A stretch of DNA of 51,142 bases from Acetobacter persici JCM 25330 (GTDB lineage Bacteria > Pseudomonadota > Alphaproteobacteria > Acetobacterales > Acetobacteraceae): contig NZ_BAJW01000017.1 in assembly GCF_000613905.1 (NCBI RefSeq), positions 1-51,142 on the forward strand, in the 5' to 3' direction. The notes below the pieces were generated by a model. It did not search any database. It had not been told where the DNA came from and was given only the letters and a program-made list of their open reading frames with translations. Positions 1-9,730 of this stretch are shown one piece after another (positions within the stretch are counted from its first letter, which is position 1; the number at the start of each line of letters is the position of its first letter). The translations under genes and the position numbers were made by a program.

Positions 1-18
1 CTGGGTCTTGTCCGGCAT
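1..18 (-). CDS. dxs: Start of a gene running off the left edge, probably dxs (1-deoxy-D-xylulose-5-phosphate synthase)
   Basis: Only six codons are visible (M-P-D-K-T-Q) on the minus strand, starting five bases after the ispA stop codon. Identity is inferred from position alone: xseB-ispA-dxs is a common gene order in proteobacteria. The coding sequence itself is too short to prove it. Confidence 0.45.
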
Positions 19-23
19 GGTTC

Positions 24-961
24 TCAGTTCCTGCGTTCAATCACGTAATAAGCGAGATCTCTCAGGCGGTCCGCCTGTGCTCCGAACGGAGCCAGATCGT
101 CAATGGCACTTTTGGCCATGCGCTCGGCTTCGGCGCGTGCGCCGTCAATGCCCAGAAGGGCAACATAGGTGGATTTGCCGGAGGCTTCATCCTTGCCAGC
201 CGTCTTGCCCAGCTCTTCCGCTGTAGCGGTGGCGTCCAGCACATCATCCGCAATCTGGAAGCTGCGCCGATATTGGCGCCGTAAGAGCGCAGACGCTGCT
301 GTAGTTCCGGTTTGGCCTGCCCGAGGATGGCACCAGCTTCTGCTGAATAGCGGATCAGGCAGCCTGTTTTGAGGGCATGCAGATGGCGCACTTCTTCCAG
401 CGGCAGGGCGCGGCCTTCACCTTCCATGTCGATCATCTGACCGCCGACCATGCCAGCAGCACCAGAGGCCTGCGCAAAAGCCGTAATCAGGGCGATGCGC
501 ACGACGGTATTTTCGTGCGTTTCAGCTTCGGCCAGAATTTCGAACGCTTTGGTCTGAAGTGCATCACCGGCCAGAATAGCCGTGGCTTCATCAAACTTGC
601 GATGGGTGGAAGGCTGGCCGCGGCGCAGATCATCATCATCCATGGCGGGCAGATCGTCATGCACCAGAGAATAGGCGTGGAGCATTTCAACAGATGCCGC
701 AACGCGGGCGGACTGGCAGTCCGGCACATCAAACAGGCTGGCGGTTGCCATGGCCAAATAGCCGCGCAGGCGTTTGCCGCCTCCCAGTGTTGCGTAGCGC
801 ATGGCGTCAACCAGACGTGCGTCACCCCCGGTGGTGGGCGGCAGAAGCTGGTCGATTGTGCCTTCAATCACTTTGGCGCGGGCCGCCATGGCCTGCTTGA
901 GCAGCGGACCATTGGCTGAGGACTGCGTCTGGGAAGGGGCGATGGTTGTCGGGTCAGTCAT
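24..961 (-). CDS. ispA: Farnesyl diphosphate synthase (polyprenyl synthetase), one frameshift
   Basis: Trans-prenyltransferase that condenses IPP with DMAPP and GPP to make farnesyl diphosphate for quinones, hopanoids and the undecaprenyl carrier. The first aspartate-rich motif (HDDLPAMDDDDLRRG) and GGKRLRGYLA are clear. After GANIGAA the frame breaks near 264-266, where a T appears to be missing. With that base restored the protein continues FQIADDVLDATA, which is the second aspartate-rich motif, and ends at YYVIERRN. The corrected length is about 312 residues, normal for IspA. It lies seven bases after xseB and five before the presumed dxs, so the three probably form an isoprenoid operon. 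The break looks like a sequencing undercall. Confidence 0.93.
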
Positions 962-968
962 CGACGTC

Positions 969-1199
969 TCAATCCATAGGTTTCATGGTCAACGATCCGT
1001 CAGACCGTTGCACGATCGCCTGAACGCGGGCCTCGGCCTCGCTCAGCTTGGTTTCACAATGCTGGCGTAAGGCTGCCCCGCGCTCGTAGGATGCAATGGC
1101 CTCTTCCAGCTTGAGCTGGCCGCCTTCAAGGCCGCGTACAATCTTCTCCAACTCGGAGAGCGCGTCCTCAAACGACAGTGAGTTGATGTTATCCGCCAT
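969..1199 (-). CDS. xseB: Exodeoxyribonuclease VII small subunit
   Basis: Small subunit of the single-strand-specific exonuclease VII, which partners XseA (not in the window). The 76-residue protein carries the family pattern SFEDALSELEKIVRGLEGG followed by LEEAIASYERG. I chose the ATG at 1199 (MADNINSL) over the upstream one at 1223 because it gives the usual family length. It is the first visible gene of the xseB-ispA-dxs group. Confidence 0.92.
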   Translation of the reverse strand: MADNINSLSFEDALSELEKIVRGLEGGQLKLEEAIASYERGAALRQHCETKLSEAEARVQAIVQRSDGSLTMKPMD

Positions 1200-1297
1200 G
1201 GCGCAGGTCTTCCTATCCGTCATGAGGGGCAGGCATTACTCCGATAAGCGTGCGTCTGCCAAGCCTTGCGGGGCAGAATGGCTAATAAAACATACCG

Positions 1298-1312
1298 CCC
1301 TCACGGTGAGGG
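1298..1312 (-). terminator. Weak hairpin at the end of tusA
   Basis: A six-base stem with a three-base loop (CCCTCA-CCG-TGAGGG on the minus strand) overlaps the tusA stop codon and is followed on that strand by CGGTATGTTTTATT. The stem is short and the T-tract is interrupted, so it is at best a weak terminator. Confidence 0.35.
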
Positions 1313-1543
1313 TATATCCGCTCGCCGCCGGATGGTGAAGGACAGGGAGCCGTTTTCATCCGCAAATGCCACCAGAGCGTGCCCTGTTTCCCGGCAAAAG
1401 ACCTGAAAATCAACAATGGAGGCGCGGTCTGTTGCCAGAACGCGGAGCTTTTCACCCGCCTGCATGCCACGCAGAAGGCGGTTGGCCTTTAAAACCGGAA
1501 GAGGGCAGCCCAGCCCCCGTGCATCAAGAACAGCCTCATTCAT
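1301..1543 (-). CDS. tusA: TusA/SirA-family sulfurtransferase
   Basis: Small cytoplasmic sulfur-carrier protein of 80 residues. The family signature is at the N-terminus: LDARGLGCPLPVLKANRLL, a CPxP motif whose cysteine (about residue 13) carries the persulfide. In E. coli TusA feeds sulfur to tRNA 2-thiouridine synthesis; other members serve molybdoenzymes such as formate dehydrogenase, which is of interest because such an enzyme lies 38 kb away. Which role applies cannot be told from the sequence. It is a single gene upstream of xseB and divergent from mak. Confidence 0.85.
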   Translation of the reverse strand: MNEAVLDARGLGCPLPVLKANRLLRGMQAGEKLRVLATDRASIVDFQVFCRETGHALVAFADENGSLSFTIRRRADIPSP

Positions 1544-1655
1544 GACACAGAGCCTTGTATAGAGAGAGGAATATGTGTGATTGCATAGTTTACCATTTTA
1601 TCCCATGCCGCATGGCACATGAAACGCTTGCCGGAAGAAGACGTAAGGTCGCTGT

Positions 1656-2551
1656 ATGTCAGATTATCGCCTAGGAATCGATGTTGGTGGAACCAAACTC
1701 GAAATAGCAGCCCTTGATTCTAAAGGAGAAATTCTCCTGCGGCATCGCGTTGCAAACCCCGGTACCTACGATGCTCTGCTGCTGACGCTGCGGGATCTGG
1801 TTGAGGAAGGCCGTGCCCGTACGTCCCGCGATGCCACTGTCGGCGTTGGTATTCCCGGCGCGATTGATTCACGCACCATGCGGGTCAAGAATGCAAATGC
1901 CACATGGCTGAATGGTCAGACCTTCGGCAAGGATCTTGAGCAGGTGCTGGGCTGTCCAGTGAAAGTGGAAAATGACGCCAACTGTTTTGCGCTGTCTGAA
2001 GCGGTCGATGGGGCTGCTGCGGGGCGCAAGATCGTGTTTGGGGTCATTCTTGGCTCGGGCGTTGGTGGCGGCTTCATTATTAATGGTGAGCCGGTCACGG
2101 GCCTGCATCACATTGCCGGGGAGTGGGGGCATATTCCACTTCCCTGGGTGCGCGCCGAAGAATTCCCCATGCCCAAATGTTTCTGCGGGAATGAGGCTGT
2201 CTGGAACGCTTCCTGTGTGGCCCCGCGCTGGCGGCCTCATGGAAAGGGGACGGTCAGCGCTGTGCGGACGGCATTGAAGAAGCCGCCGCCGCAGGGGATG
2301 CCGCAGCTATTCATGCGCTGGATACGTATGTGGACCGTCTGGGCCGGGCCTGCGCTCTGGTGATCAATATGGTGGACCCGGACGCGATTGTGCTTGGCGG
2401 GGGCGTTTCTAACCTGAAGACGCTTTATTCCCGCGTGCCGGATGTTATGAAAAAATATGCTATCACACCTGAATGTCGCACCGAACTGCTGAAAAATCAG
2501 CATGGTGACAGCTCCGGTGTGCGTGGAGCTGCGTGGTTGTGGGGAAAATAA
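1656..2551 (+). CDS. mak: ROK-family fructokinase (Mak type), one frameshift
   Basis: ATP-dependent sugar kinase of the ROK family. The N-terminal ATP site is LGIDVGGTKLEIAAL. The stretch KNANATWLNGQ, then VENDANCFALSEAVDGAAAG, then AGEWGHIPLPW closely follows E. coli Mak (fructokinase), as does the C-terminus GDSSGVRGAAWLW. The frame breaks near 2195-2197, in the zinc motif CFCGNEGC, where one G is missing. Restoring it gives CLERFLCGPALAASW and continuous reading to 2551, about 298 residues (E. coli Mak is about 300). Fructose is the likely substrate; other hexoses are possible in this family. Confidence 0.85.
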
Positions 2552-2592
2552 CAGACGGGATTGAGCCGCCTGTGACTTTCGACCAGCAAGGC

Positions 2593-3392
2593 TCAGGCGG
2601 TGGCCTGAGCCTGTCTGAGGCGTTCAGGACGGAAGCCTGTGGCCACGACATAGAGTTCACTTGAATCTTTGCGGCTTGCTGGTGGCTTGGCATGCCGGAC
2701 TTCTGAAAAGGCCTGCTTCATGGTCTCCAGCATGGCTTTTTCTGACCCGCCCTGAAACACCTTGGCGACGAAGCCGCCGCCTTCCGCCAGAATTTCAAAA
2801 GCAAAATGCAGGGCTTCTTCGGCAAGCCCGATAATGCGCATATGGTCTGTCGGGGCGTGGCCTGTTGTGTTGGGGGCCATGTCAGACAGCACCAGATCCG
2901 CCTTGCCGTCCAGCAGACTGATCAGCCGGTCCGGCATGTCTGGGTCTGTAAAATCCCCTTCAATAATTTCCGCACCAGCCACAGGGTCCACGGGCAGAAG
3001 GTCCACACCCACAACGCGATTCGCGCCCCGTTTGACGATAACCTGCGTCCAGCCGCCCGGTGCCGCACCCAGATCCACCACGCGCATGCCCGGCTGGATC
3101 AGGTGAAAGCGATCATCCAGTTCAATCAGTTTAAAGGCCGCACGGGACCGCCAGCCTGTTTGTGGGCGGCCTGCACATATGGGTCATTCAACTGGCGGGC
3201 CAGCCAGCGTTGCTGGGCGGTTGTCCGTCCCCGCGCTGTGCGGAGGCTGACGGATTTGGTGCGCATGGTACGCGCGGCAGAGGAGTCATCCAGAGAATGG
3301 CTTGCGCCGGGGGTGGCGCTGCTGGTGCGGGCCCGCCCCGGAACGCGAAGAGAAGTTGCTTTCCGGGGAGGGCCGGATTTTTTGTCGCTCAT
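2593..3392 (-). CDS. rlmE: 23S rRNA 2'-O-methyltransferase RlmE (FtsJ/RrmJ), one frameshift
   Basis: SAM-dependent methylase of U2552 in 23S rRNA. The N-terminal part ends with QRWLARQLNDPYVQAAHKQ. One base is missing near 3155, and restoring it gives GWRSRAAFKLIELDDRF, the conserved start of the RrmJ fold. The SAM site MRVVDLGAAPGGWTQ and the DLVLSDMAPNTTGH segment follow. An unusual Ser/Arg/Lys-rich N-terminal extension of about 50 residues precedes the core, giving about 266 residues against about 210 in E. coli. The start codon overlaps the stop of the upstream phosphatase (ATGA), so the two are translationally coupled. Confidence 0.92.
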
Positions 3393-4518
3393 GAACCTGT
3401 TGCTTGAATAGGGTGCAGAAAGGGGATGGGGCCGTTGATCATGGGCGTTTTATGGAAGCGTCTGGCGGCTGATCCTGTCTTGCGGATCATCCGCAGAACC
3501 ATCCCGTCACGCAGGCCACGGTCGGCTACAATGATATCTTCCACCGGCCATGTCTCGTGAATAGCCTCAAAATGGCGCATCCCGGTAAAACAAAGGGGGC
3601 ACGATCCGGCCCGATGCACGGATGCTGTTCTATGCCTGCATGGCCCATTTCCTGCAATGTCCGTACGGCCTTGCGCGCGCTACTGGCGGGGAGTTGAGAG
3701 CCATCTACAGCGGCCCGCACGTAACGGGGCAGGTTAAGGACCATACTGGCCAGCGTGGTGACGGTGCCACTGGTGCCAATAAAGCGGGTCTGTTGGCGGC
3801 GGATTTCCGGGCCAATGCGATGCACGCTCTCAAAATCCTGCAAGGCTGCTTTCGTGTAGGCCACCATCTGCTGATAGCGGGACGGATCATCCCGGCCGAT
3901 GCTGCCAAACTGCTCGGAAAGCGTGATAACCCCGACGGGCAGGCTGAGATAGCCAATCAGTTCATGCGTCTGGCGGGGTGCATCGACCCGTACCCATGCA
4001 ATTTCCGTCGAGCCGCCGCCGATATCAAACAGCAGCGCGCGGTTGCGCACCGGCCCGAAGCGCGGATTATGCACCAGATTGGCACAGCTTTCCACGGCCA
4101 GAGAGGCTTCCTCCCGCGCGGAGATGATGCTGATATTAAAGCCGGTTTCCGTGCGGACACGATTGATGAAGTCCGAGCCATTGGCTGCCCGGCGGCAGGC
4201 TTCCGTTGCAACGGCTCGGATATCCTTGATGGGTCTACGCCCCACACGGTCCGCGCAGGCGCGCAAGGCGTCCAGTGTGCGTTCCATAGCAGGTTCACCC
4301 AGCCGGCCCGTATGGTGCAGGCCTTCACCCAGACGCACCATACGGCTGTAGCTGTCAATCACGCGGAAGCCACCGGCAGTCTGCGCGGCAACCATCAGGC
4401 GGCAGTTATTTGTTCCCAGGTCGAGCGCCGCAAACAGCTCATCTTCAGAGTTACGGGGGTAGAGAGAAGGATAAGCTGGTCTGTCCGGGCGGCCGGCCCA
4501 GGGGGGAATACGATCCAT
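3389..4518 (-). CDS. Ppx/GppA-family phosphatase, one frameshift
   Basis: Exopolyphosphatase / guanosine-pentaphosphatase family enzyme of the actin-like ATPase fold. FAALDLGTNNCRLMVA is the first phosphate-binding loop, LLFDIGGGSTEIAWV the second, and RFIGTSGTVTTLASM a further conserved block. Near 3566-3568 a base is missing. The corrected frame reads GCAILEAIHETWPVEDI and then IVADRGLRDGMV, the usual C-terminal motif. The corrected length of about 376 residues fits the short alphaproteobacterial form. It precedes rlmE with an ATGA overlap. Polyphosphate and pppGpp hydrolysis cannot be told apart from sequence alone. Confidence 0.9.
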
Positions 4519-4629
4519 CTGTCCGGTCCTTAGTTAGAGGTTGACTCATGTTGACGCTATTTTTGGGGAGGGCGGCCAAAGGAGCAAGACAATTATGTGA
4601 CAAACCGACATTTCTTTTCGTTTAGGCAC

Positions 4630-4658
4630 TTGCACGGCCTAATTCACGGTGCTAGGAA
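4630..4658 (+). promoter_or_regulatory. Putative promoter of tRNA-Gln
   Basis: TTGCAC, a 17-base spacer and TAGGAA lie about 50 bases before the mature tRNA. The -35 is reasonable and the -10 weak. The call rests on position and spacing only. Confidence 0.35.
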
Positions 4659-4707
4659 GGCGTCACCGCAGCGGAGGCGGCCTTTTAAGCCTCCCGGTTC
4701 TCCTTGC

Positions 4708-4781
4708 TGGGAGATAGTTTAGCGGTAGAACTACCGGCTCTGACCCGGTCAGCCCTGGTTCGAATCCAGGTCTCCCAGCCA
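4708..4781 (+). tRNA. tRNA-Gln (anticodon CUG)
   Basis: Complete cloverleaf of 74 bases. The acceptor stem TGGGAGA pairs with TCTCCCA. The anticodon stem ACCGG/CCGGT holds the loop CTCTGAC, giving anticodon CTG (codon CAG). The T arm CCTGG-TTCGAAT-CCAGG is perfect. The discriminator G and the CCA end are encoded. Confidence 0.97.
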
Positions 4782-4903
4782 ATTTCCTCCCAAAAAGTTA
4801 AAATTTACATATTGGGTGCAGGATCTCCTGTGTCAATAACGCGCATGATGCCTTTTGCGTGGTGCGTGGCGGTGGGTGCTGTCCAGATTGGCGGGGCCTC
4901 GTT

Positions 4904-4949
4904 TGCCCTGCCTTGCGATATCCCGTCGGACTTACCGCAAGGCAGGGCA
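4904..4949. terminator. Perfect 14-bp hairpin between tRNA-Gln and the copper receptor
   Basis: TGCCCTGCCTTGCG at 4904-4917 pairs perfectly with CGCAAGGCAGGGCA at 4936-4949 around an 18-base loop. It lies just past the receptor stop codon and may end transcription of that gene. There is no T-tract on either side, so intrinsic termination is not assured. Confidence 0.45.
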
Positions 4950-4959
4950 TGATCCGCGT

Positions 4960-7148
4960 TCAGAATGTCGCAGTCAGGCTCAGGTTGAAGGACCGCCCGA
5001 GGCCAGCAAGGGGACTGAGAACCCCGGTCGCGCGGTAATCCCCGAGAGAGAGGCCACCCAGCGGCAGGTCGTATCTCTGGTTCATCACGTTCTCAATGCT
5101 GGCATCAAGTGTCAGCATCCGCCAGCGATAACTCCCCCCAAGCCCCAGAAGAGCATAACCGGGAGTGCGGGGTTCATTACGCAGCCAGTCCACTGTGGTC
5201 TTGGCTTTAACCAGGGTGACCTCTACGCGCCCTGTCCAGTTTCCGTAGGTTTCATGCAGGCTAATAAGGCCATTGGCCGGCATCTGATGGTACAGGCCGG
5301 AATGGGTGACCAGATCCTGCCCCCGTACCCAGTTCAGGCTGGCTTTCAGTTCACCCATCCCGAAGGCCGGGCTGTCCCAGAGTTTGAGGAAGCCTGAGCT
5401 GTTAATGCCGTAGCTCCGGGCGTTGTGATTGACGAACTGGAGTTTGGAAAGTCCGTTTGAGAGCGCCCCAATCCGGATCACATTTATATAGTCATGTGTG
5501 TAGGTGTAGTAGGGCTGTATCTTGACTTCCCAGTTATGATGAACCGGGTCATGCCATGTCAGGGTGGTGCTAAGGGTGTTGGCAATTTCCGATTTCAGGT
5601 TGAGGTTGCCCACATAGCCATTTCCGTCACCAAACCAGCCAATCATGGTGGAACTCATAGCGCCTTCGCCCCAGGCGTAGCGTTCATACAGGCTTGGGGC
5701 GCGGCTTTTACGGGCGTAGCCTCCTTCAATCGTCAGGCTGTCCAGCGGAGTCCACCGGCCAATGGCCGTGACGTCAAAATTAGTATCCGTCCGACCGCGG
5801 GAGGATGCGTTAAAGCGCCGCGCGGCCATGGCGTCCGCCATATTCATCATGCCGGTCCATGAATACGGGGCGACCGGGCCGGTATTCATCATCACCAGAT
5901 CATTTCGCAGTCCCAGTTCTGTGGCAAAGCGGGGCAGCCACTGGGCTTTCCATTCAATATAATGGCCGAGGCGGTCTCTGTGCCCCTGATTGATATTATG
6001 GAAGGTATCCGGCCCCATCATCATGCTGCCCTGGAGCGGCGGCCACCAGTCATTCAGGCCATTATGGTCAAAGGAGCTGCCAAGCCCGAGCACATGCTTA
6101 TGGCCAAGCGGAATGGTCGCCTTGATGGAGTATCCGGCGGTGCGGGTGTCTGTATTCATCGGCATGCCGGTTGTGGCCGTATGGCCGCCTTTGTCCGCCA
6201 GCATGTTCATGACGTGGCTGACCCGCTGCCAGAAGCCGCGCGCCTCCAGCATGCCCCAGTTGAAATCGCCTTTATATTTGCCGTTTACAAACGTGGAGCG
6301 GTTGTTGGTCATGTCCATATACTGGTTCGGGAAGCCCTCATACGGAATGTCCTGCTGCCCGGCAGTGATGGCGAGCAGATGATTGTCTTTTTTTACCCCC
6401 AGCGTGACCGCGTGGTTAAAGCTGAGGTAGCTGGTGGACAGAACGCGCTGCCCTTTGCCTCCTGTATGGTAATCACTGGCGTGGCTGTAGGAGCCGGTAT
6501 AGCGCAGGCTCAGCCAGTCATTGGCCGCGGTGACGGATCCGGACGCGCCTGATCCGCCTCCATTGCTGCGGTAATCTCCGCGGACATGCCCGGTGACGAG
6601 CAGTCTGGCCGTGCTGGAAAAAATTGGGTCTTTCCGGTTGACCTCCAGCGTGCCCCCTGTGCTGTCCCCCCCTGACTGACAGAGGTAATGCCAGCAATGG
6701 CAACGGCGGAGGAAACGGCGTCCGGGTCAATATAGGACATGGCCGGGTTCATGTGGTTGGGGCAGGCAGAGGGGATGCGCATGCCGTCCACAAATGTTGC
6801 GACACGTTCATCCGCCATGCCGTTGAGCACGGGCAGGGAGGAAACACCCCCACCGGAATAGGCGCTGTAGCCCAGACTTTGCCGAAACAGGCTGGCTGTA
6901 TCGGGGCTGGTTGAAACCGGATGCCGGGTTCCGTTGACGGTAATCTGTTCAGTAGAGCCGGGAGTGTTTGGTTCTGTTGTGCCAGCGGAGGTGGACAGAG
7001 GCAGGGCCAAAGACTGTGCGGAAACCGGTGTTGCTGGCAGGCTGCTCTGTGCATCTGCCAGAGAAGAAAGAGAAACGGTGCAGGCCAGCGCACAGCAGCC
7101 TGCAAGCAGGCGGGCGCGCAGGACGTGCCTTGTAAAAAGACGGGACAT
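4960..7148 (-). CDS. TonB-dependent copper receptor (OprC/NosA type), one frameshift
   Basis: Outer-membrane TonB-dependent transporter with a signal peptide (about residues 1-33, ending SLADAQ) and a plug domain. The plug carries CPNHMNPAMSYIDPDA, with C129 and M133 forming CxxxM. H312-V-M314 lies in the barrel. In Pseudomonas aeruginosa OprC the copper site is CxxxM plus HxM at comparable positions, so copper import is likely. The barrel is Met-rich (WTGMMNMADAMAARR). The frame breaks in a C7 run at 6666-6672. An eighth base restores QGGDSTGGTLEVNRKDP and continuous reading to the terminal NLSLTATF, about 729 residues. It is followed upstream by a DUF2946 gene in the same direction. Confidence 0.88.
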
Positions 7149-7236
7149 TGTGCTGAAACTTTCCTTGAAACGGAAACAGCCGACACCCTTCGCCTCCCGG
7201 TATGTCTGGAGGCTTATGTGTCAGCGCGTATCGTTT

Positions 7237-7713
7237 TCAGAGGAAAGCGGGTGGCCCTGTCGGGGGTGGCCGGAGGGCAAGGGCGCGGAGCGGCGGCGCA
7301 CGCGGCAGCAGAACCCCGTAGGCTGTCTGGGACCACGCAATCAGAATCAGGGCCGCGAGGAACGCGACACTGAAGATAAAAGCCGGAAGATGCAGCAGCG
7401 GGCAGAGCGGGCAGGACCCGTCATGATGGTGCCCGGATGGGTGCGGCGTACCGGCGTGCATCATGGTGTGGTTGTGTTCGGCAGCCATATGCATGTGCTG
7501 GGACATAGGCGGTGACTGTTCCGGCCCGATATGCAGACCCGTCAGCCTCTCGAACGTCACGCGCGGTGCTTCATCCGGCAGAGCGTTGCTTTGCAGAAGA
7601 AGCTGCCCGCCAAGACCCAGCAGAACGCAGCACACCATTAGCCAGCGGCACAGGGCCGCCAGTATCCGGGTGTGTGTGTCTGAACGGCGCATGATGAGAG
7701 AGTCCGCCTCCAT
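7237..7713 (-). CDS. DUF2946 family protein, probably periplasmic metal-binding
   Basis: A protein of 158 residues (or 151 from the ATG at 7692, MRRSDTHT) with a hydrophobic N-terminal segment. A His/Met-rich middle follows (MSQHMHMAAEHNHTMMHAG, then HHHDGSCPLCPLLHLPAF), and a second membrane segment (SVAFLAALILIAW) lies near the C-terminus. The CPLCPLLH motif is typical of DUF2946. These proteins are often found beside TonB copper receptors, as here, 88 bases upstream of one on the same strand. A role in copper handling is inferred; no biochemical function is established to my knowledge. Confidence 0.75.
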   Translation of the reverse strand: MEADSLIMRRSDTHTRILAALCRWLMVCCVLLGLGGQLLLQSNALPDEAPRVTFERLTGLHIGPEQSPPMSQHMHMAAEHNHTMMHAGTPHPSGHHHDGSCPLCPLLHLPAFIFSVAFLAALILIAWSQTAYGVLLPRAPPLRALALRPPPTGPPAFL

Positions 7714-7756
7714 TCGGGGAATGCCCCTAAAGAAAGCACCCGGAGGCAGTTGTAAA

Positions 7757-7772
7757 GAGTATAATCATACTC
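7757..7772. promoter_or_regulatory. 16-bp palindrome upstream of the copper pair
   Basis: GAGTAT-AATC-ATACTC is a perfect dyad about 65-80 bases before the DUF2946 start. On the minus strand it contains TATGAT and TATACT, either of which could be a -10 box, so a repressor bound here would block the promoter. The binding protein is unknown. Confidence 0.4.
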
Positions 7773-7856
7773 ACGCTCTTTCCTGAACCCCGGTGGGGTA
7801 TAGGCGCGGTGTGGGGTGGTTCGGGCGGGAGAGCGTGTGCTTAAAAAAAATCTTGT

Positions 7857-7871
7857 GTTCCTGTTTTGTTC
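7857..7871 (+). promoter_or_regulatory. LexA box (GTTC-N7-GTTC) in front of imuA
   Basis: GTTC-CTGTTTT-GTTC exactly matches the alphaproteobacterial LexA operator and lies 35 bases before the imuA start codon. A good ribosome-binding site (AGGAGGA, 7891-7897) follows. Confidence 0.8.
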
Positions 7872-7905
7872 TTATTATAAAAACTGGAACAGGAGGACTG
7901 CACTC

Positions 7906-8691
7906 ATGGCGTCATCACACTCGGATACACTGGATTTGCTGCGGGACCGGATTGCGCGGATGGGGAGCGAGCCTGCCAGAGCCGTGGCGCAGCGGCTTTC
8001 CACGGGCGTTGCGGAAATTGATGCCCGTCTTGGCGGGGGGCTGGAAAAAGGCACAGTGCACGAGTTTTTTGGAGCCGGGAGTGACAGGCAGGTTTCCGCC
8101 AAGCCCTCGCGTTTCGTGGCGTCGGTGCTGGCACGCACAACAGGCGCTGTTATCTGGATTGGGGAGGAGCACCTTGATCTGTGCGTGGCAGGCGTTGAAC
8201 AGGCTGGCCTGAACCCCGGAAGGCTGATCTGTGTGACAGCTACGCAGGTGTCCTTTGTGGATTTGTGTGAAGCTGTTCTGCGAGAGCCGGGGGTGGCTGC
8301 TGTGGTGGCTGATAGCCGTGCCGCGCCAGACCTGAATGCAATCCGCCGCCTGCAACTGGCCGCGCATGAGCGGGGTGCGACCGGCTTCCTGCTCTATCGG
8401 TCCACCTTTCTGGGGAGCGGAGCGTCCCGTTGCCTGAGTGCGACACGCTGGAAAATCGCCCCAAGCACAACCTTCAGCCTCCGCGATAATGCAGCAGTTG
8501 GGCCATATAGGGCGGAAGAGCGGTGGTCTATTGAAATGCTCAGCCATCATCACGGGGGTGTTGCCGGATGGGTTGTTGATCCCGCCCGGTATGAAACGCA
8601 TCCCTTTTCCGTTGCGCCCCAACATGCATCTCACAATGATCGTCGCGAGACGACACGCCGCTCATGGTGGCGGAGCGCCTTGCGCGCCTGA
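7906..8691 (+). CDS. imuA: ImuA-type RecA/SulA-like mutagenesis protein
   Basis: Protein of 261 residues resembling alphaproteobacterial ImuA. VAEIDARLGGGLEKGTVHEFFG corresponds to the RecA-like N-terminal strand-loop, and DSRAAPDLNAIRRLQLAAHERGA and SATRWKI follow. ImuA works with ImuB and DnaE2 in SOS-induced translesion synthesis. The start was chosen at 7906 because the AGGAGGA Shine-Dalgarno sits eight bases ahead of it and the LexA box just upstream. The next gene is a peptidase, not imuB, so this copy is separated from its usual operon partners. The C-terminal 50 residues are poorly conserved by eye, and a missed frameshift there cannot be excluded. Confidence 0.8.
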   Translation: MASSHSDTLDLLRDRIARMGSEPARAVAQRLSTGVAEIDARLGGGLEKGTVHEFFGAGSDRQVSAKPSRFVASVLARTTGAVIWIGEEHLDLCVAGVEQAGLNPGRLICVTATQVSFVDLCEAVLREPGVAAVVADSRAAPDLNAIRRLQLAAHERGATGFLLYRSTFLGSGASRCLSATRWKIAPSTTFSLRDNAAVGPYRAEERWSIEMLSHHHGGVAGWVVDPARYETHPFSVAPQHASHNDRRETTRRSWWRSALRA

Positions 8692-8791
8692 TTGTCCTGC
8701 ACGGCGCATCAGTTCTTCTTGCCGTGCCTGATGCTGATTTATGGTAAGAAACACCGCATGATCAGAACCGCAGGCATAAAAAGGAAAAACC

Positions 8792-9660
8792 ATGCGTCTG
8801 GATGATGAACGGGAAAGCACGAATATTGATGATGAGCGCGGAAGTGGCGGCGGCGGAGGGGGGCGCGGCCCGCTGAAGGTTGGTATTGGCGGGATTCTTC
8901 TGGCGCTGGGTGCTTTGTATTTTGGAGTAGACCCGAAAATTGTCTTCAGCCTTCTGGAAGGCAGTGCATCGTCTGGCAATCAGACAACGGTTGTGGCCCA
9001 GCAGCCTGCGCAGGTCCGGACCCGCAAAAGCAGTTTATTGCCCGTATTCTGGCCTCAACTGAAGACGTCTGGACATCTTATTTCCAGCAGATGGGCCGTA
9101 CCTATCATCAGCCGCGTCTGGTGCTGTTTACCGGCGGAACGCAGTCTGCCTGCGGATACGCGCAGACGTCTGTTGGCCCGTTCTACTGCCCTGCTGACCA
9201 CAAGGTTTATCTGGATCTCGCTTTCTTTCAGGAACTGAAAAACCGTCTGGGGGCCGGAGGGGACTTCGCGCGGGCGTACGTCGTGGCGCATGAGGTCGGG
9301 CACCATGTGCAGAATGAACTGGGGATTATGGAACGGCTCGACAGGCAGGGGGGCGGCATGAGTGAGCGTGGTGCGACAGGAGCGTCTGTCCGCACTGAGC
9401 TTCAGGCAGACTGCTTTGCCGGGGTATGGGCAAAGCGGGCGAATGACGCTCGTAGTATTCTGCAATCAGGCGATGTGCAGGAGGGCCTGAACGCGGCCTC
9501 CGCTGTGGGGGATGATCGTCTTGAAAAGCAGGGGCAGGGCTATGTCGTGCCTGACAGCTTTACGCACGGCACGTCGGCCCAGCGCGTCAACTGGTTCAGC
9601 CGTGGGTTGCAAACGGGTGATATCCGGCAGTGTGACACGTTTAACGCACCGGCTCTCTAA
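8792..9660 (+). CDS. ypfJ: YpfJ-type neutral zinc metallopeptidase, one frameshift
   Basis: Membrane-anchored peptidase of the zinc_peptidase family. The N-terminus MRLDDERESTNIDDERG and a glycine-rich stretch match the family. A transmembrane segment (KVGIGGILLALGALYFGV) comes next, then the catalytic HEVGHHVQNE and the downstream ELQADCFAGVWA. The frame breaks near 9012-9013, where a G is missing. Restoring it gives AQGPDPQKQFIARILAST and a protein of about 289 residues. The gene follows imuA at 100 bases. Its physiological substrate is not known. Confidence 0.9.
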
Positions 9661-9694
9661 AAAAGATCTCACAAAATCCTGCCATTCCATCAGG

Positions 9695-9730
9695 CTCTCC
9701 AGCAGGGAGAGTCTGGTGTGAGGCTTTTTT
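9695..9730 (+). terminator. Possible terminator after ypfJ
   Basis: CTCTCC at 9695-9700 pairs with GGAGAG at 9706-9711, and a T6 run follows at 9725-9730. The gap between stem and T-run is long, so this is weak. Confidence 0.3.

Noticed and set aside
3622..4533. A 303-codon plus-strand frame opposite the Ppx/GppA gene
   Set aside because: Mirror frame of a conserved phosphatase; no motif, no ribosome site.
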